From NCBI GenBank assembly GCA_009887135.1, contig QXYA01000101.1, forward strand, positions 1-50,964: a stretch of 50,964 nt of DNA, read 5' to 3'. A model generated the notes under the pieces. That model was not told the DNA's origin. It did not search any database and saw nothing but the letters and a program-made list of their open reading frames with translations. A program made the translations under genes and the position numbers. Positions within the stretch are counted from its first letter, which is position 1. Each line of letters begins with the position of its first letter. Shown in pieces: positions 1 through 9,466 of the stretch. This DNA comes from Candidatus Poseidoniales archaeon. Its GTDB lineage: Archaea; Thermoplasmatota; Poseidoniia; Poseidoniales; Poseidoniaceae.

Positions 1-815
1 TCCTATTCGCTGAAGGCTTTGGATTTGTCTGGGATGGGACTGGCCACGTAATGGGTGGTTCATCCCCGCTCATTGGTTTTTATGATTGGACCTATGATAC
101 TATTCACTTCCCAGCCTTTGTGACAGATACACTCGGCATGTCCCATACTCACATTCCATTCCACAGAGCAACTGGCGCTCTCACAGATTATGTTCTTCTT
201 TCCGTTTACATCGGAGCCCTTCATCTCTTCATCGGATTCATTATTGGATTCTTCAACGTCATGAAGGCTCATGGAATCGTCGCTGCTTTCTTCGAAAAGG
301 GAAGTTGGATGATGATTCTCCTCGGCGGTTTCTTCCACATCTACGGATACATGAACAAGGATAACGAAGTCCTTGCGGCAACTCTCCCTGCTATGATTAT
401 GCTTGCAGGTGTAGGGCTGCTCATCATCGCTCTGGCAATCTTCGAAGGATTTGGCTGGGCTGGTGGCGTTATCATGGGTCCAATCGAGACCTTTGGATTG
501 TTGGCAAACACACTCTCCTATCTGAGAATCATGGCAGTTGGTGTCGCAGGCGTCAAGATCGCTGAAATCGGAAACGACATGGGCTTTGCCTCCATGACAG
601 ACGCTGTTTCAGCAGGTGACTATGTCATGGTCCCACTCTTCTTCTTACTCTGGATTGGCGTCCAAGTGTTTGCAATAGCACTCGGCCTCCTATCACCTTC
701 AATTCACGCAGCCCGTCTCCACTTTGTGGAATGGATGGGCAAGTTTTACGATGGCTCAGGCAGGGCTTATTCCCCGCTTGGCGGCCAACCCCTACATGTT
801 GAGGGGAATTCATAG
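1..815 (+). CDS. atpI: A-type ATP synthase subunit I (a subunit), C-terminal part
   Basis: Membrane stator subunit of the archaeal A-type ATP synthase; it forms the ion half-channels against the c-ring. The reading frame (first full codon at position 3) is open to the left edge, so the N-terminal part is missing. Several hydrophobic segments are visible. The hallmark segment LSYLRIMAVGVAGVKIA carries the arginine that faces the rotor glutamate in V/A-type ATPases, and the C-terminal SPSIHAARLHFVEWMGKFY followed by a Y-x-P motif is typical of the family end. It heads the run I-K-E-C-F-A-B-D, the order seen in other archaeal atp/aha operons. The identification rests on these motifs and on the operon. 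Confidence 0.96.
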   Translation, partial: LFAEGFGFVWDGTGHVMGGSSPLIGFYDWTYDTIHFPAFVTDTLGMSHTHIPFHRATGALTDYVLLSVYIGALHLFIGFIIGFFNVMKAHGIVAAFFEKGSWMMILLGGFFHIYGYMNKDNEVLAATLPAMIMLAGVGLLIIALAIFEGFGWAGGVIMGPIETFGLLANTLSYLRIMAVGVAGVKIAEIGNDMGFASMTDAVSAGDYVMVPLFFLLWIGVQVFAIALGLLSPSIHAARLHFVEWMGKFYDGSGRAYSPLGGQPLHVEGNS

Positions 816-843
816 TCCACTGGACGTTAAGGAGGTAGAAAAT

Positions 844-1155
844 ATGAACAAGAATACCCTAAAGAAAAGCCTACGAATGATGATCGTGCTCGGTGCACTC
901 GTCCTGATTGCTCAGGGCGTATCTGCTCAAGCAGACGCTGACACAACAGAAACAACCGAAAGCTGGGGCAAGGACATGGGAGCAGGAATTGCTCTCGGTC
1001 TTGCTGGTCTCGGCGCTGGGTTCTCCCAGGGAAGCATCGGCAGCGCAGCTGTCGGTATGCTCGCTGAAGACTCAAGCAAATTCGGTCCTGCACTCATTTT
1101 CACGGCTCTTCCTGAGTCGATTGTAATTCTCGGTGCATTGCCACTCTTCCTATGA
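844..1155 (+). CDS. atpK: A-type ATP synthase subunit K (c-ring proteolipid)
   Basis: Rotor-ring subunit that carries ions across the membrane. The 103-residue product starts at the ATG at 844, about ten bases after a strong AAGGAGG site; longer in-frame starts lie inside atpI. Residues 1-29 look like a cleavable signal peptide (KK, a hydrophobic core, then VSAQA). The mature part is one two-helix hairpin: helix 1 is Gly-rich with Q62 (FSQGSIGS), and helix 2 carries the ion-binding glutamate E91 in ALPESIVILG. A single-hairpin proteolipid is the F-type-like size, unlike the doubled 16-kDa eukaryotic form. The Q62 and E91-S92 combination resembles sodium-binding c subunits, but the coupling ion is an inference. 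Confidence 0.95.
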   Translation: MNKNTLKKSLRMMIVLGALVLIAQGVSAQADADTTETTESWGKDMGAGIALGLAGLGAGFSQGSIGSAAVGMLAEDSSKFGPALIFTALPESIVILGALPLFL

Positions 1156-1207
1156 AGTTGTGGCGTTACAACAGACACTCGTCTGTTGATTCGCTGGAGA
1201 TGATGAT

Positions 1208-1771
1208 ATGACACTTGAAACACTTGCTAAAGATATCGCTGCATCAGCCGAGGCGCAAGCCAAAGCTATGCTCAAAGAAGCGAAAGCAGAAGCAGATGCA
1301 ATTGTCGGTGAAGCAGAAACAAAGGCATCGTCCATCTCGGACGAAGCAAGTGCCCGTGCTGGGCGTGAAGCTGAACAAATCTCACAAGAAATGGTCGCCA
1401 GTGCGCGACAAGGAAACCAGAAAGAATTGCTTATTGCACGTCGTGGCGTCTTGGATGCTACGTATGATGCTGCAAAAGCACAACTTGCCGATCCCGGAAT
1501 GAAGGGAAGAGCAACTCTACTGAAGTCTTTGTTGAAGCATGCAGGAGATATTTCTGGAAAGGATTTCGTTCTAAGGCCAGTTACTGTCGATTCGGCTGCA
1601 TTGAAGAAAGAAGCAGGTTCTCGTACAATCGGAGACGAAATTAACGGACTTGGTGGCTTCATGATGGAAGCTGCAGATGGTTCCGTTTCATTCGACTTCC
1701 GCTTTGATACACTTCTTGACAGAACGTGGAACGACGAACGCGCTGCAATTAACGAAACACTATTTGGATGA
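1208..1771 (+). CDS. atpE: A-type ATP synthase subunit E (peripheral stalk)
   Basis: Peripheral-stalk subunit that pairs with the H/G-type coiled coil and holds the A3B3 head to the stator. The 187-residue product has a long Ala/Glu/Lys-rich N-terminal helix (about residues 5-95) with coiled-coil character and a compact C-terminal half ending in FRFDTLLDRTWNDERAAINETLFG, typical of family ends. The start has a GGAG 9 bases upstream. It lies between atpK and atpC in the operon. Sequence conservation of this subunit is low in general, so position supports the call. Confidence 0.9.
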   Translation: MTLETLAKDIAASAEAQAKAMLKEAKAEADAIVGEAETKASSISDEASARAGREAEQISQEMVASARQGNQKELLIARRGVLDATYDAAKAQLADPGMKGRATLLKSLLKHAGDISGKDFVLRPVTVDSAALKKEAGSRTIGDEINGLGGFMMEAADGSVSFDFRFDTLLDRTWNDERAAINETLFG

Positions 1772-1778
1772 GGGATGA

Positions 1779-2819
1779 ATGATGTTATCGGGTAATACAC
1801 CATATGTTGCTGCACGGGCTAAGGCTCGTCGTCAAGCATTGATGGACAAAGCTCGACTACGTCAATTGATCAATCAATCACCCGACCAACTCACCAATGC
1901 TGTTGCAGAAAGTGGGTATCAAAACGAAATCAACCTCTATGCTTCCAAGTACACTGGTGGCGACTTGGTTGAAGCTGCACTTGCGCACAATCTCGAGAAT
2001 GAATTGTCAAAGATTCTCTCGTATTGTAACGGAAGAGTACGAAAAATCGTTGAGATTTATACGGGCCGATATGAATACCAAAATGCCAAAGCAGTATTGA
2101 GAGCAGTTGCGAACGACATTGACTCTGAAAAACTCGGGAAGGATATTTTACCTGACTTGAATGAAATCAATACTCCATGGATTAAAATCCTTGAGAGCGC
2201 AGATGACTTACCGTCTGCTGCTTTGCAAATGCGTCGAAAATCATTCGGGTCAGCTCTAACGAGTTTACCAGAGAATGCAAGTCTTGCACAATACGAAGAT
2301 GCTCTTGACCGACATTACTTCTCATACGCAATGACTTCTCTTTCACACAGCAGCAATGATGCAAGATACTTGCGAAATGTCTTGGCCACAGAAATTGACC
2401 ATCGAAACATCCTCAACGTTATGGAAGCATCCGCTTTCGGAATCGAAGGAAACGATCTTCTCGATGAACTCTTATCCGGAGGAAGGCTATTGCCAAAGCG
2501 TGCGTTATCCTCTGTCGCCAATGGTGGCAAAGATGCAATGATGGATCTTCTTCGAAGCAATTCACGCTTTGATATTGCAGGATTTGAAACCGCATTGGAG
2601 ACCGCAGAAAAAGAACGATCTTTGGACGCTGTTGTTACATGGCTTCACGCACGAGAATATCAACAAATGCAGAGGATGAGCTACCTCCATCCAGTATCTG
2701 CGTTGCCGATTGTTCACTATGTTGCAATGAAAGTCAAGGAAGTTACGGACCTTCGAATGATTGTCCGAGGACGTCTAGCAGGTCTACCGCCCGAGTTACT
2801 CGAGGCGCACGTACTATGA
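1779..2819 (+). CDS. atpC: A-type ATP synthase subunit C (central-stalk cap)
   Basis: Homologue of the V-ATPase d/AC39 subunit, which links the c-ring to the central stalk D-F. The 346-residue product is largely helical and begins NTPYVAARAKARRQALMDKARLRQLINQS, the usual start of archaeal AtpC (arrays of short helices, each with a selection of YxxxK/R residues). A G-rich GAGGGAT site overlaps the end of atpE, and two consecutive ATGs (1779 and 1782) are possible starts. Only 7 bases separate it from atpE and 6 from atpF, consistent with one transcript. Confidence 0.9.
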   Translation: MMLSGNTPYVAARAKARRQALMDKARLRQLINQSPDQLTNAVAESGYQNEINLYASKYTGGDLVEAALAHNLENELSKILSYCNGRVRKIVEIYTGRYEYQNAKAVLRAVANDIDSEKLGKDILPDLNEINTPWIKILESADDLPSAALQMRRKSFGSALTSLPENASLAQYEDALDRHYFSYAMTSLSHSSNDARYLRNVLATEIDHRNILNVMEASAFGIEGNDLLDELLSGGRLLPKRALSSVANGGKDAMMDLLRSNSRFDIAGFETALETAEKERSLDAVVTWLHAREYQQMQRMSYLHPVSALPIVHYVAMKVKEVTDLRMIVRGRLAGLPPELLEAHVL

Positions 2820-2825
2820 GGTGAT

Positions 2826-3128
2826 ATGATGGAAATTGCAGTAGTCGGTTCACCAGAATTCACACTTGGATTCCAGCTTGCTGGTATCTCAACACTATTC
2901 AATCCAGAAGATGAAGAAGAGCGTATCAAGGTCTTCCGTAATCTTCTCAATTCAAAGGATGTAGGAATCGTCGTGGTTGACTCCGCGGTTCTTGCGTCCT
3001 TGCCAGATCGTTTGCGTATGCAACTTTCTGGTTCTGTCTCTCCGACCGTTCTTGGTATCGGTACGGAAGAAGACAACACGCTCAGAGAAACCATTCGAAG
3101 AGCAATTGGAGTCGACCTATGGAAATGA
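2826..3128 (+). CDS. atpF: A-type ATP synthase subunit F
   Basis: Small central-stalk subunit that binds subunit D and turns with it inside the A3B3 head. The 100-residue product has the family layout: an initial beta strand MEIAVVGSPEFTLGFQLAGI, a second strand VGIVVVDSAVLASLP, then VSPTVLGIGT and a C-terminal amphipathic helix. The start uses a GAGGTGAT site with tandem ATGs. Length and order match archaeal AtpF. Confidence 0.93.
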   Translation: MMEIAVVGSPEFTLGFQLAGISTLFNPEDEEERIKVFRNLLNSKDVGIVVVDSAVLASLPDRLRMQLSGSVSPTVLGIGTEEDNTLRETIRRAIGVDLWK

Positions 3129-3152
3129 TATTCCAAAAAGGAGGAAATAAAT

Positions 3153-4892
3153 ATGAGTAATGAAGGAGTAATTTACAGAATTTCGGGGCCTGTGGTCACC
3201 GCGACAGGAATGAGCGCAGGAATGTACGACGTTGTCCGAGTTGGCACCGAAGGATTGATGGGAGAAGTTATCGAATTGCACGGTGACAAAGCTGTTATCC
3301 AAGTATACGAAGATACGTCAGGCATGCGACCAGGCGAACCAGTTATCAACACTGGGGAAACCTTGTCCGTATCTCTCGGACCCGGTCTATTAACACAGAT
3401 TTACGATGGAATTCAACGACCACTTCCAACTCTCGAAGAAGTCATGGGTGTTTTCATCACCCGTGGTGTCGATGCTGATGCATTTGACCTCGAGAAGAAG
3501 TGGACCTTTGAGGCAGTTGCTGAGAAGGGCTCCGCAGTTGAAGGTGGACAAGTTATTGGACACGTTCAAGAAACCGAAACCATCGTTCACAAGATTATGG
3601 TTCCTCCAACAATGAACGGCGTCATCAAGAGTATCAAATCTGGAGACTTTAACGTAACAGAGACTGTTTGTGTTCTCGAAGACGGTGGCGAAATTCAGAT
3701 GATGCAAAAGTGGCCTGTACGAACACCTCGTCCATACCGCCAAAAGTACGCACCTGACACTCCTCTTGTTACAGGAATGCGTATTCTTGATTTCCTTTTC
3801 CCACTTGCTAAGGGTGGTGCAGCAGGTATTCCTGGTCCATTCGGATCTGGTAAGACCGTTACACAACAATCTCTTGCAAAGTACTCCGACGCCCAAATCG
3901 TTGTCTATATCGGATGCGGTGAGCGTGGAAACGAGATGACTGAAGTATTGGACGAGTTCCCTCACTTGATTGATCCAAATACAGGAAAGCCTCTCATGAA
4001 CCGTACTGTCATGATTGCGAACACTTCCAACATGCCTGTCGCTGCTCGAGAAGCATCTGTATACACAGGAATCACCATTGCAGAATACTTCCGTGACATG
4101 GGATACGACGTTGCCCTCATGGCAGACTCGACCTCTCGTTGGGCTGAAGCAATGCGTGAAATTTCATCACGTCTTGAAGAAATGCCTGGTGAAGAAGGCT
4201 ACCCAGCGTATCTTTCATCACGAATTGCAGAATTCTATGAACGTGCTGGACGTGTTGAAACCAACAATGGTGACGACGGATCAGTTACCGTCATCGGTGC
4301 TGTAAGTCCACCTGGTGGAGATATTTCTGAACCAGTTTCACAAGGTACACTTCGTATCGTTAAGGTATTCTGGGGATTGGACGCAGGTCTTGCAAGACAA
4401 CGCCACTTCCCTGCAATTAACTGGTTGAATTCATACTCTTTGTACCCTCAGAGTTTGAATCAATGGTTCCGAGATAACATCGCTCAGGACTTCCCTGAAA
4501 TAAGAACCCAAATCAGTGGTTTGTTACAAGTTGAATCTGAACTTCAAGAAATCGTACAATTGGTTGGTTCCGACGCATTGCCAGTCGATCAACAATTGAC
4601 GCTTGAAGTTGCACGTATGATTCGTGAATACTTCTTGCAACAGAACGGATTCCACGAAGTTGATGCATTCTGTGACATCAATCTACAATACTCCATGTCG
4701 AAAGCCATTCTAAGCTTCCAAGAAGCTGCAAAGAATGCTATGGCAGCAGGTGCACAACTCAACGACGTTGTCAATATCCCTGCTCGTACTGCGCTTATGC
4801 GTGGTCGATTCGAAAAGGGCTACGTCGATACAATCGAATCCATGGTGAAAGACATGGTCGATGAAATCGCTGCCACCGTGGAGGAAAACTGA
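3153..4892 (+). CDS. atpA: A-type ATP synthase catalytic subunit A
   Basis: Catalytic subunit of the A3B3 head; hydrolyses or makes ATP. The 579-residue protein shows the N-terminal barrel (IYRISGPVVTATGMS), the A-specific non-homologous bulge, the P-loop GPFGSGKTV (about residues 230-238), the catalytic GERGNEMTEVL segment and the SRWAEAMREISSRLEEMPGEEGYPAYLSS region. An AAAAAGGAGG site precedes the start. All nucleotide-binding residues expected of a catalytic subunit are present and the length is standard. Confidence 0.99.
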   Translation: MSNEGVIYRISGPVVTATGMSAGMYDVVRVGTEGLMGEVIELHGDKAVIQVYEDTSGMRPGEPVINTGETLSVSLGPGLLTQIYDGIQRPLPTLEEVMGVFITRGVDADAFDLEKKWTFEAVAEKGSAVEGGQVIGHVQETETIVHKIMVPPTMNGVIKSIKSGDFNVTETVCVLEDGGEIQMMQKWPVRTPRPYRQKYAPDTPLVTGMRILDFLFPLAKGGAAGIPGPFGSGKTVTQQSLAKYSDAQIVVYIGCGERGNEMTEVLDEFPHLIDPNTGKPLMNRTVMIANTSNMPVAAREASVYTGITIAEYFRDMGYDVALMADSTSRWAEAMREISSRLEEMPGEEGYPAYLSSRIAEFYERAGRVETNNGDDGSVTVIGAVSPPGGDISEPVSQGTLRIVKVFWGLDAGLARQRHFPAINWLNSYSLYPQSLNQWFRDNIAQDFPEIRTQISGLLQVESELQEIVQLVGSDALPVDQQLTLEVARMIREYFLQQNGFHEVDAFCDINLQYSMSKAILSFQEAAKNAMAAGAQLNDVVNIPARTALMRGRFEKGYVDTIESMVKDMVDEIAATVEEN

Positions 4893-4904
4893 GGACGTGA
4901 AATT

Positions 4905-6284
4905 ATGACAGGAAAGGAATATCGAACCATTACAGACGTAAAAGGGCCGCTCGTGTTCTTGAACAAGACTGAACCCGTAGCATTCGGTGAAATCGTCAGC
5001 CTACGACTTGCTGATGGAAGCATCAAGAATGGACAAGTTCTCGATACATCAGACGATTTGGTTATTGTCCAAGTTTTCGAAGGAACTGCAAAGATCGACC
5101 GAACAGCTGGTGTTACATTCATGGGGGACGTTTTCAAACTCCCAGTTAGTACAGACCTTGTTGGACGTATTCTCGATGGTGCAGGACGCCCAAAGGACGG
5201 TGGACCGGACATTGTTGCAGAAGAAAACGCCGATATTATCGGGGCTGCAATCAATCCATTCAGTCGACAAAGCCCTCACGATTTCATTCAAACTGGAATT
5301 TCGGCTATCGACTGCTGTACAACACTCGTCCGTGGACAAAAGTTACCGATTTTCTCGGCTTCTGGTCTTCCACACAACGATATTGCACTACAGATTGCTC
5401 GACAAGCGAAACTCCCTGGCAGTGACGAACAATTTATCGTCGTATTCTGCGCAATGGGTATTACTGCTGAAGAATACAATTTCTTCCGTGCAGATCTTGA
5501 ACGAACAGGTGCTCTCGAAAATGCGGTATTGTTCGTCAACCTTGCTGACGACCCTGCTGTTGAGAGAATCATTACGCCACGTCTTGCTTTGACTGCTGCT
5601 GAATATCTGGCATTCGAACATGATTACCACGTACTTGTTATCTACACAGACATGACAAACTACTGTGATGCACTTCGTCAAATTGGTGCAGCTCGTGAAG
5701 AAGTTCCTGGTCGACGTGGATACCCTGGTTACATGTACACCGATCTTGCAATGCTCTACGAGCGCGCAGGTATTGTAAAGGGCAAGAAGGGATCGATTAC
5801 CCAATTCCCAATTCTAACCATGCCTGGTGACGATATTACACACCCGATTCCTGATTTGTCTGGATATATTACTGAAGGACAGATTGTTATCTCCCGTGAG
5901 TTACATCAACAAGGAATCTATCCGCCGATTAACGTTCTTCCATCTCTTTCCCGATTGATGGGATCATGTATCGGTGCAAAGACAACTCGAGAAGATCACA
6001 AGTCTGTTTCTGACCAAATGTACGCTGCATATGCTCAAGGCCGTGAACTACGTGGTCTCGTTGCTATTGTCGGTGAAGATGCACTCAATGAGCGTGACAA
6101 GCAACTGCTTGACTTCTCAGGTGTCTTTGAAGACCGCTTCCTGCGTCAATCACGTGATGAAGACCGCTCTATCGAAGATACATTGAATCTATGCTGGGAA
6201 CTTATGGCTTCAATCGATACCAAGTACCTTGTTCGTCTTGACCAAGATTGGATTGACAAGTACCATCCTGAGAACCGCTCCTGA
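4905..6284 (+). CDS. atpB: A-type ATP synthase regulatory subunit B
   Basis: Non-catalytic partner of subunit A in the hexameric head. The 459-residue protein carries the family sequences KGPLVFLNKTEPVAFGE, SRQSPHDFIQTGISAID, RGQKLPIFSASGLPHN (which replaces the canonical P-loop) and YPGYMYTDLAMLYERAG, and a C-terminal domain rich in RDEDRSIEDTL. The absence of a classical GxxxxGKT is normal for this subunit. It follows atpA by 12 bases. Confidence 0.99.
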   Translation: MTGKEYRTITDVKGPLVFLNKTEPVAFGEIVSLRLADGSIKNGQVLDTSDDLVIVQVFEGTAKIDRTAGVTFMGDVFKLPVSTDLVGRILDGAGRPKDGGPDIVAEENADIIGAAINPFSRQSPHDFIQTGISAIDCCTTLVRGQKLPIFSASGLPHNDIALQIARQAKLPGSDEQFIVVFCAMGITAEEYNFFRADLERTGALENAVLFVNLADDPAVERIITPRLALTAAEYLAFEHDYHVLVIYTDMTNYCDALRQIGAAREEVPGRRGYPGYMYTDLAMLYERAGIVKGKKGSITQFPILTMPGDDITHPIPDLSGYITEGQIVISRELHQQGIYPPINVLPSLSRLMGSCIGAKTTREDHKSVSDQMYAAYAQGRELRGLVAIVGEDALNERDKQLLDFSGVFEDRFLRQSRDEDRSIEDTLNLCWELMASIDTKYLVRLDQDWIDKYHPENRS

Positions 6285-6300
6285 ATACTGAGGTGAACAA

Positions 6301-6918
6301 ATGGCGCTTGACATTAAACCAACCCGAAGCGAGTTGATTAAACTCAAGGGGCGCATCAAGCAGACCAAAAACGGATACAAACTTCTGAAAATGAAGCGTG
6401 ATGGTCTTTTCCATGAATTCCGTCAACTTCTATCGGTCATGATCGAAGCGAAGAAAGAAATCACTGAAGCATATCGACTTGCAAAACAACGCATCGATTT
6501 AGCTAATGCAATTGAAGGAGGTCTTGCAGTTCGAGCCGCAGCAATCGCTAACAGTGCTCATCCTGAGGTCGAAGTTGAACGAAGAAACATCATGGGTGTT
6601 GTCGTTCCTTCCGTCAGCGGTACCAACCTGAAGTCAACATTTGCAGAACGCGGTGTCGGTTTCATTGGTTCATCCCCATACATCGATGAAGCAAGCGATA
6701 CATTCAGCGAATTGATTGAGAAGATTGTCACTGCTGCTGAAATGGAAGCAACTCTAAAACGACTTCTCGAAGAGATTGAAGCAACAAAGCGTCGTGTCAA
6801 TGCTCTCGAATTCAAGGTCATTCCAGAACTTGAAGAAGCGAAGGTATTCATTCAACTTAGACTTGAAGAAATGGAACGTGAAGAAACGTTCCGATTGAAG
6901 CGATTCAAGAATAAGTGA
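6301..6918 (+). CDS. atpD: A-type ATP synthase subunit D (central stalk)
   Basis: Rotary shaft of the enzyme. The 205-residue product has the family's N-terminal helix beginning KPTRSELIKLKGRIK and KNGYKLLKMKRDGLF, and a long C-terminal helix with LLEEIEATKRRVNALEFKVIPEL; the two form the antiparallel coiled coil. A GAGGTGA site precedes the start. It is the last gene of the visible ATP synthase run. Confidence 0.97.
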   Translation: MALDIKPTRSELIKLKGRIKQTKNGYKLLKMKRDGLFHEFRQLLSVMIEAKKEITEAYRLAKQRIDLANAIEGGLAVRAAAIANSAHPEVEVERRNIMGVVVPSVSGTNLKSTFAERGVGFIGSSPYIDEASDTFSELIEKIVTAAEMEATLKRLLEEIEATKRRVNALEFKVIPELEEAKVFIQLRLEEMEREETFRLKRFKNK

Positions 6919-6999
6919 TTCTTCCATTTGCCTGTCTAAAGGGCATGATTGATGGGGGAGTTATGACCAGCCCAAACTACAAGGGGGGTGTTTCAACGT

Positions 7000-9465
7000 A
7001 TGTCTGAATCTAAAGATACTGAATTAATACCCCTTTCTGCACACAAAAACACGTGGACTCAACGTGATTTACTTGCAAGTATTATCGGTCGATACATGAC
7101 TGTGAAGTCTCACCTTGGGGGCCTCTGGCCAACGTGGGATGTGGAATCTGAACATCTCGACAAACGCTTAATTGAACTGAACATCTATCTCGAAAAACTT
7201 GGATGGATGGCACGTTTACGTCGCGGCGATAACAATCAACTCACAGCATTACCACTCCCTCACGGTCAGTTTCCTGGAAAAAGAATTCACATGTATATGT
7301 GGATTGCTTCGATCATAACAGTTCTTATTTCTGGCGTTCGTTGGATGGATTCTGGTAGGCCAGAAGGTGGCTGGTTCATTGAATCGGTCTACCTTGATGC
7401 ATTCATTGGATATGTATTGCCTATTCTCTTCACTCTCGGACTCGCTTCCTTTGTACAAGCCAAGATTTCATCGCATTATGGTGTTCGAAGCGGGCATATT
7501 TTGCCTATACCAGACCCTTCGATACTTCTTTGGCTCTTCTCAGGTTTATCAGCATCTTATTTCATCTGGCCGTTTGGAATCTTCTTCATACCGACATTGC
7601 CCAGGATGGATGCCCGCCCATGGCCAGATCGTAAATCACTTGCCTACTCTTCACTCAGTGTTCCCGTGGTTATGCTGCTAAGTGGATTTATCCTCTGGAC
7701 AGTAGGGATATTCCTCTCATCTGACCCGTTCACACTTACAAGTGAGCCAATTCGACTCAATGCTCCATTCTTGATTGAACTCTTTGGCTCTGGTTTCGAT
7801 CAATACTTTGATATTCATCTCGATTGGAGTCATCCTTTCCTCTTTGCTGCATCGTATATGACATTGGTTGGATGGCTTCTTCTTCTTCCAATTCCCACTT
7901 TCCCTGGCGGCCGATTACTTGTTTCCAGAATGGGGATACATGAGGCTAGAAGCTCTAGCACTCAAATTCTGATGTTTATGATTCTAATCACTGCAGCATT
8001 TTTCATATTCAATGCCTTTGAAGGATTCACAATTTGGATTCCTATACTTGCAGTCGTTCTTCCGTTGTTATTGTTTATTGGTGGAGATCCTCGGATTCCA
8101 GTTCTCCTTGACGGCGATGTACCGCTTGATGAAGAATCTCATCGCAGTCTAGGGATCATTCTCTTTGTTGCACTTCTGTTTGCCATTCCTCCCGAATTTC
8201 CTCTAGAACCCGTTGATCGTTGGGACTCAGATTTAGAATATACAATTGAGGATGCAGGATATGCGGAATTGGTTGATGATTTTTGGAATTCGACTCAAAC
8301 TATTATCCTATCAAACCCTTCGATGCAAGCAAATAGTTACAAATTATCCCTTGCTTTAATTTCTGACTCGGATTGGATTTCGACACTATCGTGTGAATCA
8401 ACGAATTGCGAGGGAATTCTTGATTCTGATGATTCCCTCTCCATCACAATAGATTTTAGCCATGTCAATTCATCGATAATGCCGACATATCTTGTTTATG
8501 AGATCCAACTCGTTCTTGGAGAAGAACAATTCTTGGAATCCTTCATGCTTTATCCTGACTTGAATTCATCAGTTGGTTCCGAATGGAGTTACCTTCGAAC
8601 TGAATCGAGTGTCTTAACTTGCCTTTCAGTATATCTTCTTGAAGACATGACTGCAACTGTATCATTGCCTAATCTCGATGCAAAATGGGCATCGTATCTC
8701 TGGTTTGCTGGTGAAGCAGGTCTGGAAACAGAAGTTGACTGGCAATCCAATTCAATATGCTTGGAGAGTAATGACCACGGGCTGACAGATTCTCTCTCCA
8801 CCGAGTTGGAACTTGTTGAACTCGATGGTAATCAATTTCATGTTGGTTTCGACAAGACATGGCCGCATGTTGTATCTGCTTCTGAAGCAGGTTGGCTGAT
8901 TAATGATGAACTTGGCTGGGGTGCTCCGTTTGGAAACGATACAGGTTTACTTTACAGAGAAAATAGTACGACGTGCACCGGTAATGAATTCTTGAGCACA
9001 CCTCGACATTCAAACACAACCAATTGGACATGGGACTTGAGTATTTGGCCTAGTCAAAGGATACCTCTAATCGATGAGAATGAATCAGTCCACGTCAAGT
9101 TCCCAAGTGGCCATTATTATCATTGTAATATTGAATCATTAGAACAAACCAGGTTTATGATTCAAGAGGGACCTGATATCGTTCTTAAAATCGATGACCA
9201 ACTCCTGAGACTTTGGGATGCTCCATTGAATATAAGCGGTGAAAGCATAGAGTTTTCACTCTACAATAGCAACAATGAATCTGTTCTTCTTCGACATGAA
9301 ACAAATGGAGATGCTCAATGGACTCTTTCATCCCTCCCCAGCGCTTTACCTCAAGGTTGGACGCACTTCGATGTGCCTGTTCCAAGTACTGAACGTTCCA
9401 CAGTTCAACTGATTCATCAAGATGGAGCAATACTGCTTCAGTTCGGTGGCTACTTGGAGGGTTAG
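7000..9465 (+). CDS. Degenerate M50/site-2-protease-like membrane protein with large ectodomain
   Basis: The product has 821 residues from the ATG at 7000, which follows a GGGGGGTG site; a GTG at 6988 is less likely. A cytosolic N-terminal part (1-95) is followed by about eight hydrophobic segments (97-400). Their order resembles EGY1-like site-2 proteases: a helix ending in AKISSHYGVRSG (compare the family's ARRxGV after HExxH), a PIPDP turn, a Pro/Arg-Asp connector (MDARPWPDRKSL), and LLLLPIPTFPGGRLL (compare the family's LPIPPLDGG). The zinc ligands are missing: the HExxH position reads LASFVQA and the LDG aspartate is Pro/Gly. Residues 400-821 form an unrecognised, probably extracytoplasmic, beta-rich region. 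It is probably a non-proteolytic relative; the fold call is inference from motifs. Confidence 0.7.
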   Translation: MSESKDTELIPLSAHKNTWTQRDLLASIIGRYMTVKSHLGGLWPTWDVESEHLDKRLIELNIYLEKLGWMARLRRGDNNQLTALPLPHGQFPGKRIHMYMWIASIITVLISGVRWMDSGRPEGGWFIESVYLDAFIGYVLPILFTLGLASFVQAKISSHYGVRSGHILPIPDPSILLWLFSGLSASYFIWPFGIFFIPTLPRMDARPWPDRKSLAYSSLSVPVVMLLSGFILWTVGIFLSSDPFTLTSEPIRLNAPFLIELFGSGFDQYFDIHLDWSHPFLFAASYMTLVGWLLLLPIPTFPGGRLLVSRMGIHEARSSSTQILMFMILITAAFFIFNAFEGFTIWIPILAVVLPLLLFIGGDPRIPVLLDGDVPLDEESHRSLGIILFVALLFAIPPEFPLEPVDRWDSDLEYTIEDAGYAELVDDFWNSTQTIILSNPSMQANSYKLSLALISDSDWISTLSCESTNCEGILDSDDSLSITIDFSHVNSSIMPTYLVYEIQLVLGEEQFLESFMLYPDLNSSVGSEWSYLRTESSVLTCLSVYLLEDMTATVSLPNLDAKWASYLWFAGEAGLETEVDWQSNSICLESNDHGLTDSLSTELELVELDGNQFHVGFDKTWPHVVSASEAGWLINDELGWGAPFGNDTGLLYRENSTTCTGNEFLSTPRHSNTTNWTWDLSIWPSQRIPLIDENESVHVKFPSGHYYHCNIESLEQTRFMIQEGPDIVLKIDDQLLRLWDAPLNISGESIEFSLYNSNNESVLLRHETNGDAQWTLSSLPSALPQGWTHFDVPVPSTERSTVQLIHQDGAILLQFGGYLEG

Positions 9466-9466
9466 T

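Noticed and set aside
6919..6999. A short TGCC...GGCA inverted repeat after atpD as a terminator
   Set aside because: Only four base pairs with an eight-base loop and no T-run; too weak.
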